From Camellia lanceoleosa (lineage: Eukaryota > Streptophyta > Magnoliopsida > Ericales > Theaceae): a stretch of DNA of 64,000 nt. The position numbers were made by a program, and so were the translations under genes. The notes beneath the pieces are model-generated. The model was given only the letters and a program-made list of their open reading frames with translations, ran no database searches and had not been told where the DNA came from. Below are positions 23,612-34,047 of this stretch, piece by piece; position 1 is the first letter of the stretch; every line of letters begins with the position of its first letter. The stretch spans positions 8,105,273-8,169,272 of the forward strand of contig CM045767.1 in assembly GCA_025200525.1 (NCBI GenBank), written 5' to 3'.

Positions 23612-26600
23612 TGTAGACCGCCCGAACTTCCTCCGCGCACACCCCCTTTTTCGGAGTGGGCGCGAATTAGGTCCTTGCTACTACAGTTCGGACTCCTATC
23701 ACGATTCTGAATCTAATCTCACAAAGTGCAATGTGAGACTGAAGCCTTCATCCACAAGCATTCATGCAGTTAAATCACTTAATCAAATAGCCTCATGGCA
23801 AGCATGCTATCATGGCAATCACTCACACTCATGCAAGGATGCTAAAGCATAAACACTTACAGTGTACTCCGATCCAAAACAGAGAACTAGTTAGAAATCA
23901 ATGCATGATCCAAACTATACAAGATGCCTAATGCAACACATGAAAAATGCAACTAAATAGGCTCGGCTATCTAAAATGGCTTATGAATGCAACACTTGAT
24001 AACATGCTGTGAAACACGTATTCAAATAGGTATTAAAATACGATTCAGTTTGAATGATGCGCTGAGCCCGATGCATGCAAGACAAAAAGAATGATGCAAA
24101 CATGCAAGCATAAGGATGCTAATTAAAATATGCCCTAAAACTAACCATCGAAAGCGGTTAAGTAAAAGGGAGAAAGAAGTGGGGTTGGAAGACATGCACA
24201 CACACACGCACCCATATTACAACATTATGCCCTTGCAAAGGAGGGTCCAAATAAATAAGCTAAGCTAATCTAAGCTAAGCTAACTAACTAATCTAATTAA
24301 ACTAATTAGACTAATTATTACACAACGAAACGAATAACTAGCAAACTACTTACTAATTATTAGAACAATTAACTAATTAACAAACTAATTGATCAATTTA
24401 CAAATTCAAGTTAACTAACAAGTAAAGATTTAAACTATGCTGCCTCAACTCTGTTCGGAGAAGTGGAAGATGCATGCTCGGTTTGCGTCCCGAAAAGCTC
24501 TTCGGTTTGCTCTTTAGAGGCTCTGTTTGCAAGGTGTCTTCAAGAACTTGGTGCTGAAACTTACCAAACCAATGTTGGGGAGTGCACCAGTGGCCTGCTA
24601 GCCATGGGGAGTTGCTGCCAGCCATCTGCCGACCAAGAGTGGGCCTCTGCCGGCCAATAATGAAAGGGTACTGGCCAACAATGTGGCACTGCCGGCCACT
24701 GGTGTACTATGACACCAAACTGCAACAGAGCACAAAACAGAGGAAATGGAGGGTCTCCCTAGGGCATGTATGTATTGTGCCACTCCTTATCATTTCAAAA
24801 CATCAAGGGAGAGGCACTATTGGATCCAAAACCATCAATCAAGCATGCAATGCATGATGGCCAAAGATCCAACTTGCACGCATTTTAATAAATGCAAGAC
24901 AAACAAGACTCTAAGGCCACTACCTTATCATGGAAGATCAAAGGCAATGGAGACAAAGAGAATTGGCTCATTTTCATCACTTTGAGTATGAAATGGACCA
25001 ATTCACCTTGTGTTCAATATGACGTCCGATTGAACACAATGCAATGCACACATGCAACATGCTTATCTTGGCATGTTTTACTTGATTCAATTCTTGTTTA
25101 CATATTTTACATTACCAATTAGTCCTTTAACCGGTTTAGTTCAATGTGAAAGTCCTCTAATGGGAAAGATGGCCTTAGCCACAAGCACCTTAAGCATGAA
25201 AGAAGCCTCATGCTATTAGTTAGTAGAAACCCTCAAGAGAAGGCTAAAACCATTAGGCATGAGAGCCTCAATTCCATGCCCAAGCCAACAAGGGGCTTAA
25301 GATCACTTTCAAGGCAAGTGAAAGATTGAAACCATGGAGTGGGATGACATACATTTCAGCACTAAAATGACATGCTAAGTAACTTAAAACCATGCACATA
25401 ACCTATAATATGCATGTTTAAAGGTTTAAGCATCAAAGCTAGTGAAGTGCTTTACACTAGACCCATGCAATACAATGCTCAAATGGCCAAGCCAGCCCTA
25501 AATAGATCTCAAACATGCCAAAACAATGACCAAAATGTGTTGAGATGGTAGCATAAAGAGCAAGAAAAATCATGTTCATGCATTGGCTCACAAACAAGGC
25601 ATAAGGCTCAACACTCAAAAGCACTTAGAGAGTGAAATATGTGAGAGTGTGACAATGACATATGCTCTGAAATTACATGTGAAATGATGCTATGTCATGC
25701 AAACATTACAAACAAAGCATGCTAGATGCCTCAGAACTCAAAGCTAGTCAAGGCTATTGCACTACAACCATGCATAACAAGTATCATATGACCAAAAAGG
25801 CTCAAAACAGAGCTGGAGCATGTTAAAACATGCACAAAAACATGTTGAAGTGGAGCTAACACATGTTAGAAAGATGAGCTAAAACATTAATCATACAAAG
25901 CTAGTACGCAAGATTTGCACTACAAGTGCAAGATGCAAACAAGAAGTGACTAAGCCAGCCAAAAACAAAACTATAACATGTTAAAAAAGTCACAAAAACA
26001 TGCTTAGATCAAGTCAAGAGATGGTAGAAAAACATGCTCATCTACTAAGCCATCAATACATGTAAAAGAGAAACAAGGAGAGGGGATCACCCCCTCCTAT
26101 TTTGGTCCTCAAAACCCAGTTTTTGCCACTAAAAATCCTTTGGATTTCAGTGGTTAAGAGTCCGAAAAGAGATTGTTTTAAAGGCTTTTAAAGATGGCAC
26201 TAAGCTTAGCAAATAAGCCACAAAAGAGAGGAGAACCCCTCTAACCCCAAAAGAACCTTAAACCACCATTTCAAACTCTTGAAAATAAAGGTTTTTGTAG
26301 TTAACAACTAGGCCAAAAATAGCATGCAAGGGTGGCCAACCAATGAAGCAAAACAAATCTTAAAAGGGGGTAGCTTCTTACCCTTGAAGACAGCAGCAAA
26401 ACAGCATGCAAATGGCCAAACTTCTGAGCCAAAAACACTCCAAGGAGCTCTAACAAGGCCTCCAAGAACCACAAGTCCAAGGCTAAGGTGTTTGGCTAAG
26501 GATGCTAGTGCAAATATGCAAGAAAAGTTCACTTTCAAGGCTAAAATGTAGAGAGAGGGGATTCTAGAGAGAGAGAGAGAAATATCTCAGCCAAATTTTT

Positions 26601-27029
26601 TGTAACCTCTTGTATGCATATAGATGAATTCTATATATAGGAGATACAAGGAGCCTTCAAAGCAATCCAGCCATCCACGTGCAAGAAGATGGTCTATCCT
26701 GCAAACAGCTGGCTCAAAAATATCTAAAATATATCCATAAAATAGTGGTGGCCTACCGCCATCACAGACCAAGAAGGCCTCATTGATGGTCACGGCCTAT
26801 TGGTGGCCTAGGTATAAAGACCATGGCCGGCAGGCCATCAAGAACACCAATATGAAAAGACCAACACATGATCCAAATATAAGACAGAATGGAAATAGGG
26901 TCTGGAAGGATCAAACCTGGAGCATTCCGTCGCAAAAGTTGAGTACTTGACGAGCGATCAAACTTGTTGCTGGATGTACCCTGCAAGAACATCCATGTTT
27001 TGAGGATGGTCAAAAATGGGATGTCTATA
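23612..27029 (-). mobile_element. Solo Tat-type LTR (3418 bp) inserted in T2
   Basis: It is flanked by identical 5-bp repeats GGGGG (23607-23611 and 27030-27034). Read on the minus strand it starts TATAGACATCCCATTTTTGA (the usual TGTAGAC with one change) and ends GGCGGTCTACA. It is homologous to the T1 LTR. No internal retrotransposon sequence remains, so it arose by recombination between two LTRs. It lacks a 500-bp block present in T1 but has extra repeated CATGCTAAAACATG-like sequence around 25.6-26.0 kb. The ORFs inside are spurious. Confidence 0.85.
26631..26640 (-). promoter_or_regulatory. TATA-like box of the solo LTR
   Basis: CTATATATAG stands at the place equivalent to 11246-11255 in the T1 LTR, next to a GAGAGAGAGAGA run. 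A solo LTR can keep promoter activity, but none is shown by sequence alone. Confidence 0.45.
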
Positions 27030-27279
27030 GGGGGTAGTTATGATTTTCTGATTTGGGGTTGTACAACTTGGGATTGATTCCGTGTGTATCCGGTGGTGAC
27101 CATTTCTGAAAAAGGATTTAAAAAGTTTCTCAAAATTTTACTTTTTACAAACACAAAAGGAAACTTTTCAATACTCACTTTAATTTTGTTGATTTTAACA
27201 CAAGTACATTCTCCAAAACAAAGTTGTTTTTACATAAAAACTTGAAAAGAAAAGACAAAGCAATAAACTAGGGGCATGG

Positions 27280-28530
27280 ATGAGTCAAGTGTCAATTCTC
27301 TGTCTCCTTCTCGTATCCGTAGAAGTCTCTGTAACCAAAGTCAGCCTAATCTATTCCTCGTCCTCGAGCCAAGCCAAGTACTCACTAGGAAGGATGTAAT
27401 TGAAATTCAGGGCAAGAGTCAGAAATTCTCTCATGCTCCAAGCAGTGAGGTATCGAGGAAAGTACGAACTACAAATGGGAAATGGAGCTGGGTACTTTAT
27501 CCCTTTATCTGGACAAGTCTAATCATGTCCAAACTGGCGTCTGAACCTGAATGGAAAATAGAACACACAGTGTGTAAGGCCAATCAACTATATACCTGGT
27601 TGCCGGGACATGCTGTAACCCATCGTAGCCAAGTTAAGCCAAGGGCTACGCCAAGCAATGTCAATTGCAGACCTGCTACACATCCAGTGGCACCATATTC
27701 CCTCTGAGGAGAACTCCACTAGCTATGAGCGAAGAGAGTAAGTTCTGGCAGAGTAATCAGGGCAGGGGTCCATTACTTTCAACTTATCCATCAACCATAC
27801 CTGGGGAGGGAAGGCAAATAAGAGAGAACAAAATAATAGAGAGATGTACGTTGAGGGAAAAGTAAGAAAAGGGTTTTGAGAGAAAAACAGAGATTGAGTG
27901 CCAAGTGATGTGAGAATCATAAACAAGAAGGGCGGAAAAATAATACCTGCAGAAATAATGGACTCCCTGCAAATCGAGTAGTCTCTCATCAATGAAAAGC
28001 ATCTAAACCTATCAAAGTCTCGGCCAACACTAAGCCCATACAACTCGTACCCTCCTTAAGGCATTGGGCTACTTCAATCAGTTTAATGCTAGCTCCACCG
28101 TGACTAAGGAAAAGAAGGAAGTGTGCAAGTAAGCATAAGTAGAGGGCATGCTGACAATAACCCCGCCAAAGGAGGTTCTCTTTATCACCGGTAGTGGAAA
28201 ACCGACTAATCAAATCCGAAATGTCTAATTCCCCATTGTGAGCCAAGGATCGAGCCTTTTGCAAAGTAAGGCCACACATCCATCCTAAAGCTTGAGCATG
28301 GCCAAAACGGGGTTGAAGCATGATTTCTTTATCACGTTGAGATTCCATCAATCTTGAAATTCTTCAACTGTCGGACACATCTCTTGTGAACCAAAGCGGA
28401 ATACATGCGTGATTGGATTCCAACACCGAGCAGTGGCATGAAGAAATGGAAAACAGAGTGAAGTACGGCTCAATGGAAAAAGAGCGTTTAGGCCGAAACC
28501 ACAAAAGTTCACCTTTTTCAAGCCATCCAA
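27280..28530 (-). pseudogene. Antisense DUF7745-like gene of T2
   Basis: Exon 1 starts MDGLKKVNFCGFGLNALFPL at 28530 and shows ARCWNPITHVFRFGSQEMC, PTVEEFQ, QALGWMCGLTLQKARSL and LVLAETLIGLDAFH. It ends at LFLQ|GTATTA (27947/27946). Exon 2 starts after GGATAAG at 27782 with LKVMDPCPDYSART and decays after about 27700. Breaks are a small frameshift after VEEFQ and two TGA codons in place of two arginines after DAFH. The intron position is identical in T1, so the intron predates the split of the two elements. It lies antisense to pol, downstream of it. The function of this family is not known. Confidence 0.7.
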
Positions 28531-28545
28531 AGTGGTTTTCTAGCC

Positions 28546-29452
28546 TTGGAGCCTGTGGATGGGCAACACCTCTATTTTGAGAGAAAAATGTGAAAGACCT
28601 GCTCTTATGCTAGAAACAACAGTATGGGAGCACCATTTATAGGATTTGAGATGGAGTAGTGGGTGATAGCTGCACAGTCACCAAACCACTCATAAAGGTT
28701 CGATCATACCTCAGTGGTGGGCCAGACAGTGCACTTGTGTTGTGATTGTGGTGGGCCAAAAGGCTGCTCTTTGTCCTCTTGTGTTGTGGACGTATTTTGA
28801 GTCTTGTTTTCTTATACCAAGTCTGTTGTAATAGTTTTGAATTGTTTCCATTATGTTTTCTTGTTATCGAGTTGTATTGTACATTTTGTCTAGTTGTAAG
28901 TTGTTATCCAATTCATGAATCAAGCACAAGTATCTAGAAGATTATCATGCAATTGTCCATTCATATGCAAACACAATACAAAAAATTCGCAAGAAGAGAT
29001 CATCCACACGTAAAACAAAAACAAAAACAAAAACAAAAACAAAACAAAAATTTGTTTTTATAAACTAGTGGGTCTAACCCCGATCATTGTTTTACAAAAT
29101 AAAACATAAAACAAAAGAAAGGTTTTCAAAAACAATGAGTCTCCCTGAAGCTAGTGTTTAAAACTACAAAGCAAAGAATTATAAAAAAAAAAAAAAACAA
29201 AAAGAAAGAAGGGGGTTGTTTTCTTTTATTCATATAAAATGTGTTTTTTATTTTATTTGAGTTTATAAATAAATAAATACTATAAAATATATATATATAT
29301 ATAACAAATCAATTAGTTTATTTTGAGTTGAATAATAATAGTAATAAATGATAATAATACTACTGAGTAAATAAGTACATAAATAAAAGAAAGAATTTTG
29401 TTTATTTTATTTTGTTCCAATAATCCGTAGAGTTGGTATTCTGTCCCGTTCT
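28546..29452. other. T2 distal region without genes
   Basis: It includes a stretch (28780-28900) like the reverse complement of 1580-1800, an AAAACAAAAACAAA run (29012-29050), an A run at 29178-29194 and an (AT)n run at 29285-29303. The 28746-28937 reading frame has no domain. Confidence 0.5.
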
Positions 29453-30305
29453 GTTTGGGTCCATTTTGTGTCTAGTTTTGGGTCTATTTATCAAGTTTTG
29501 TCAGTTTTTGTGTCCATTTTATGTGCATTGTTCGGAATTCAGAATTGCATAAAAAGTGTCTATTTTATGTCCATTATTCGGAATTGTTATTCGGAGTTTC
29601 ATGAAAAACAAAAAAATTTGTTTTATTGATCACATTTGTGCAAAATACATACAAATAATAATAAAAGAAAAACAAAAACAAAAACAAAAACAAAAAATAT
29701 ATATATAAAAAAAAATTTTAAAAAAATGAGAGGGAGAGAGAGGGATCTTTTTCTTCTTTCTTCTCCGGCAGCGACCACACACCGACCTCTGATGACGACC
29801 ACGCGCCGACCTCACTTGCTCGACTCTCCTGTCGATTTCTTCCTCTTGGTTTCGTCTGAGGAAACCCTCGTGATCGCCTACAGACCATCGAGAGGGTTGA
29901 CTGCTATCGTCAAAAGCAAAATACAAAGGTGCTCCAAATCGGGCCATGACAGTAGCCTTTCGTTTCAATTTTTTGTTCTCCGCCTTCAGCGTGCAAATCT
30001 CTAATCACTCATCTTTGTACATGCGTTAGAGTAGAGAGAGTTGGGAGTTCAACTGTTGTACCTCACTTGTTCTATTCTGCAGCCGGTGAGACAACTTGGA
30101 GACCGCAGTCATTGTCTCCATGCAAGACTTCAGCGTATAATGGTTGGCCTCAATGTCAGATTGAACTGCCATTATTTGCTCGATTGATAGCATAAAAAAG
30201 TTAAGAGGAGTAAAAGTAGAAGCAGGGGCACTTGGTCCAGCAGAGCTTATGGAATCATTCAAGTCCAGAAACAGAGTGTGGGGATGAGATGAGGAGGCCA
30301 TGTGT
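29453..30305 (-). repeat. Tat-associated repeat with antisense coiled-coil ORF, copy B
   Basis: A direct repeat of 17034-17690 that extends further right. On the minus strand an ORF starts [17 protein letters not shown] at 30301 and continues [38 protein letters not shown] and, after a stop, TLKAENKKLKRKATVMARF. The heptad-like Leu/Gln spacing suggests a coiled coil. I do not recognise a named family. A (GA)-rich block and an A-rich tract follow on the low-coordinate side, as in copy A. It is either the 3' LTR of T2 or an additional antisense gene. Confidence 0.55.
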
Positions 30306-30560
30306 AAGAGTTGAGAAGTATAAAAGAAAGAAGGGTCGGAGAAATGGTAGAGAGCAGACTGATTTCTATCTCCCTGAGTCTCTCTGTTCTGTCTCTCTCA
30401 CAGAGGAAACGAAGAAGAAGACAAAAGAGAATGAAGAAGACAGAAGAGAATGGAGAAGAAGAGAAGATAGGGACAGAGAAGAAGGAGAAGAAGACGAGAG
30501 AGACACAGAGAGAGAGAGAGAGAGAGAGCCGAGGCGTTTGTCGGCCGGCTGACGCAAAAG
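30306..30560. repeat. GAAGAAGA-rich block with a (GA)n microsatellite
   Basis: Low-complexity purine-rich sequence, with an uninterrupted GAGAGAGAGAGAGAGAGAG run at about 30507-30528. Reading frames here (Arg/Glu-rich or Ser/Leu-rich) are artefacts of the repeat. Confidence 0.8.
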
Positions 30561-30680
30561 GCGAGGCCTCGTGTCAGACACGGTTCTCAAAGGAAGAGAG
30601 AAAGGCAGGAGAATTGTATACGTATATGTATATGTATTGTATATTTATGTATTATATACATATTTGTCTGAATTTTTGTT

Positions 30681-31060
30681 ACAAGAGTGGCTTTGGCTTA
30701 GTGGTTGAAGGCTGAAAGGTTGAGCCCGAGGTCGGCGGTTCAAACCCCACAACAATTGTTTCTTTTGTTTTGTTTTAGTTTTATGTATATATGTCTCATA
30801 TCTATGTATATAATTTTCATTTGCATATCTTGTCACAGGAGTGCCTTGGCTCAGTGGTTAAGGGACCAAGGAGTTGAACCCGAGGTAACCCCACAACAAT
30901 TGTTTCTTTTGTTTTGTTTTTGTTTTATGTATATATGCCTCATATCTATGTATATAATTTTCGTTTGCATATCTTGTCACAGGAGTGGCTTGGCTCAGTG
31001 GTTGAGGGACCAAGGAGCTAAGCCTCAGGTTGGGGGTTTGTAACCCCTTATCCCCACATC
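30681..31060 (+). repeat. Three tandem tRNA-like SINE heads
   Basis: Starts at about 30681, 30835 and 30979 (spacing 154 and 144 bp). Each has an A-box-like TGGCTCAGTGGTTGAGGGA or close variant. Copy 1 has a B-box-like GGTTCAAACCCC (30737-30748), copy 2 has lost it, and copy 3 has GGTTTGTAACCCC. Copies 1 and 2 share a T-rich tail (CAATTGTTTCTTTTGTTTTG) and TATGTATATATG(T/C)CTCATA. This is the layout of a tRNA-derived SINE duplicated in tandem. They are not functional tRNA genes. Confidence 0.6.
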
Positions 31061-31331
31061 CATACATTTTGTGTTTTCTTTTTGCGTGTTTTGCGTACAC
31101 ATACCGTATATATCTCTCGTATATATCTGGGTACATATCAGTATATGTATAGGCGTACGATAATTTGAAGAAGAAAAAAAAACAAGACAAAATTCAATCA
31201 AAAATCAATCAAATCAAACAAAAACAAAGAAATAACACTACCATACCTTCTTCCACTCACGAAAAGACGCGTTTGGACTTCAAAATTAGAATTTCATGTT
31301 TATCCAATCAAAAGACCTTCAATCTCAAATT

Positions 31332-31680
31332 TCACTATTCCTCCTCTCGCGAAAAGACACGCTTGGACTTCACTATCCCTCCTCTCGCGAAAAGACACAT
31401 TTGGACTTCACTACTCCTCCTCTCGCAAAAAGACGTGTTTGGACTTCACTATTCCTCCTCTCGCGAAAAGACACGTTTGGACTTCACTATTCCTCCTTTC
31501 CCGAAAAGACGTGTTTGGACTTCATGCGTTTGAACTTCACTATTTCTCCTCTCGCGAAACGATGCGTTTGGACTTCACTATTCCTCCTTTCGCAAACGAA
31601 GCGATTGGATTTCACTATTCCTCTTCTCGCGAGCGGAGCGATTGGATTTCACTATTCCTCGTGTGAAACACGGTTAGATT
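31332..31680 (+). repeat. 38-bp minisatellite (about nine units)
   Basis: The unit is TTTGGACTTCACTATTCC followed by TCCTCTCGCGAAAAGACACG. A first isolated unit head lies at 31259-31281. Later units drift (GCAAACGAAGCGA, GAGCGGAGCGA). The unit length is not a multiple of three, so the LDFTIPPLAKR-like reading frames that run through it shift between units and are not a protein. Such arrays are known to grow in the 3' part of Tat-type retrotransposons. Confidence 0.8.
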
Positions 31681-31952
31681 TGTTTTGCTCTGATTTATGC
31701 TTTCGTTCAGTGTCACATCGTTGTCTTGGTTGCATTTCATTACATGATCATAAGTTATGTTTTACATATCATTTTGCATCTTGCCCCTGAACTACATAGG
31801 TTAGATTCTCAACCAATTGTGTGTGCATTTGTTTGTTTTTTCCAAAGTCTTACGATCTTGTCAAATGGGTCGTCTTCGGGCTTTGGCATTCACTTACGTC
31901 GTAAAATGACTTCGAGCTCTGTCAATGAAGAGCAACTGTAAACACCCCAATT
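31681..31952. other. Spacer, nothing recognised
   Basis: Short AT-moderate stretch between minisatellite and inverted repeat. No domain in either strand. Confidence 0.4.
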
Positions 31953-32495
31953 TTGCCAAATTCGCTTGAACAATTTGTTTTACATGCGTCCTTGCTCATA
32001 ATTCTTGCAGTTACTACCTTGTTTTATTTTCGCAAGAGAATTAAAATTGCAATTAGTGACAATTTCAACTCACAAACAATCACAAATTCATTTGATTGGG
32101 TGCTAAACAAGTTCAACTCAGAAGAGGTTAGCAAGACAATTTAAACTCATAGACAATCGCAAATTCATTTGATTGGGTGCAAAACAAGTTCAACTCTACA
32201 AGAGGTTGGGTGCAAGACAATTTAAACTCGCAGACAATCGTAAATTTAGAGTTGAACTTGTTTCACACCCAATCAAATGAATTTGTGATTGTCTGTGAGT
32301 TTAAATTGTCTTGCACCCAACCTCTTGCAGAGTTGAACTTGTTTAGCACCCAATCAAATGAATTTGCGATTGTCTGTGAGTTGAAATTGTCACCAATTGC
32401 AATTTTAATTCTCTAGCGAAAATAAAACGAGACGGCAACTGCAAGAATTATGGGCAAGGGCGCATGTAAAACAAATTTTCCAAGCAAATTTGGTA
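31953..32495. repeat. Large inverted repeat (arms about 260-285 bp)
   Basis: The left arm (31953-32238) and right arm (32242-32495) are reverse complements with scattered mismatches, e.g. TTTTACATGCGTCCTTGCTC against TTTTACATGCGCCCTTGCCC. The loop is only a few bases, near 32240. Each arm also holds an internal direct repeat of about 100 bp (ATTCATTTGATTGGGTGC). The right arm includes the last 30 codons of the ORF at 32413-32730. A transcript would form a long hairpin. Confidence 0.85.
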
Positions 32496-32730
32496 GAAGA
32501 ATTGAGGACAAAGAGGCACAAGAAAACGTTACAGAGATGAAAAGAAGATAGCTCAAGATTTGAGAGAAAGTTTCACCATTGAATGTCCTTGCAATCATGA
32601 GTCCCAGAGTCGGCCAGTAGATGACTGTGGCAAATAAGAAAGCCCACAAGTTTGCATGGTGTGTTTCCATTGGGCTCAGTGTCTTGCCAATGTATGTCAA
32701 ATCAAGGACAGTCAATAGCAATAAATTCAT
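32413..32730 (-). CDS. Small predicted membrane protein, unknown function
   Basis: A 105-residue ORF with four hydrophobic stretches: MNLLLLTVLDLTYIG, NLWAFLFATVIYWPTLGLMI, ILSYLLFISVTFSCASLSSI and FVLHAPLPIILAVAVSFYF. An alternative start at METHHANLW would leave three. I do not recognise a named family. The stop lies inside the right arm of the inverted repeat, and the left arm encodes a diverged copy of its end (EQFVLHASLLIILAVTTLFY). It could be a real small gene, a fragment of a larger one, or a captured piece. Confidence 0.45.
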   Translation of the reverse strand: MNLLLLTVLDLTYIGKTLSPMETHHANLWAFLFATVIYWPTLGLMIARTFNGETFSQILSYLLFISVTFSCASLSSILLPNLLGKFVLHAPLPIILAVAVSFYFR

Positions 32731-34039
32731 GCATCCAAAACAAAAATTAATAAATAAATAAAACTGCTTTAAAAAACTTTTAACAAAAAATGAGAACTAG
32801 ACCGATATGTTGTTCACAGAGTTGCCACTCTAGGAGCGAACGAGAAATACAGTCTCAAACCGTCTCTCTCTGTCTGTGTCTTTATAAAGTGGAAAGGAGA
32901 GTTGATGCCACTAACCTACGTGCGCACACTGCGCATGTTAGGCCATAGCTTCCTAGAGTTTTTCATAGTAAAGTTGAACAAGAAGGGCATGTTTGTTTGG
33001 CCTCTTAGGGGGTGGGATTAGATTAATAATTCCGTGGGTCTCACCAAACCCATGTTTGGTTGTGTTATATGTTAGGGGACTATGAGTCTCAGGATTTCGG
33101 CTTAGAAGGGACATCAAAAATCATAATTTAACTTAATTTTTAGTTGATGGTAAAACTAAAAATTAGTGCGATGCAAAAGTTATTTTTAAATATAAGGTCA
33201 AGTTAACTAATTATTATCTTTATTGTTAATAATTTATTTTATGTATGAATAATTACATATATATACCCTCATAAAATATGAGAACAAAATTATATTAAGA
33301 TGCACACACACAAAAAGATATAGTGAGGATGAGAAAGAAATGAGAGAAAAGTGAATAAATAATATATAGAGGCTATTAGATATTACATGTGTTTTTCACT
33401 GTTTTAAATAATTAAATTACAAGGCAGTATATTACTAGTTGTTATTAATTGTGTAATAATTATGTGTCGTGTAAGAAGTGATATAAAACAATGACAAAAT
33501 ATTAGTGATATATAACATTTATCTACTAAAAAAAAAAAATTAGCATAATTAAATATTTAAAGTGATAAATTAAATTTTTTCTTATAAAAAAATAAAGAAA
33601 ATAGTGATATAAAAATTTCAAGATATTATTTGAAATAAAAGGATTAAATTAAAATATTTTTTTTTATTAGAGGCAAAAGAATAATTTATCAAAAGTTGAG
33701 GTAGGTAGGTGACCGTGCCCATCGCCAAACAAAGAACATCAGAGCCACCTTTTATCCCATGAAGGCCTCATAGCAATGGAGTGAGGTGTCGAAGACGCAT
33801 GGGATTGAGGAGATGCATTCAACTCTTTCTCACTATCATAATAAAATCATGCATCTATCTCCAAAAAAAAATAAAACAACACTGCTTTTCATTAGATTAA
33901 TAAAAGATTTATAAATTGCAGGTGAAAACGACATGTCGTTAAAATAATGTGAATTGTGAATTGTATAAAAATGAAATGGTTGATGGATGAGAGACTCACC
34001 TCTAATTTTGTGATTGCAATGAAGATGAAAACATGAGTA
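32731..34039. other. AT-rich spacer without genes
   Basis: No credible CDS. A GTTTGTTTGG...CCATGTTTGGTTGTG pair at 32991-33064 resembles a MITE end. The minus ORF reaching 33892-34131 is driven by an A/T run at the hAT border. Confidence 0.5.
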
Positions 34040-34047
34040 GCGGTAGT

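Larger units (their letters stand above)
17800..28545 (+). mobile_element. Tat-lineage Ty3/gypsy element T2 (decayed)
   Basis: On the plus strand the parts are gag remnant (17.8-19.3 kb), protease (19.4-19.6), RT-RNase H-aRNH-integrase (19.6-23.23), post-pol stem-loop repeat, spacer, and an antisense DUF7745-like gene (28530-27290). A 3418-bp solo LTR interrupts the spacer. It mirrors T1, which fixes the structure of the family. Its own LTRs are not securely identified; the direct repeats 17034 and 29453 are candidates. Confidence 0.7.

Noticed and set aside
24022..26793. Short ORFs inside the solo LTR
   Set aside because: They are not conserved as reading frames in the homologous T1 LTR.
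30681..31060. Functional tRNA genes
   Set aside because: A- and B-box-like words are present, but the arms do not pair into a cloverleaf, copy 2 lacks the B box, and the repeats share SINE-like tails.
31257..31790. Proteins made of LDFTIPPLAKR-like repeats
   Set aside because: The repeat unit is 38 bp, so frames shift between units; it is a minisatellite.
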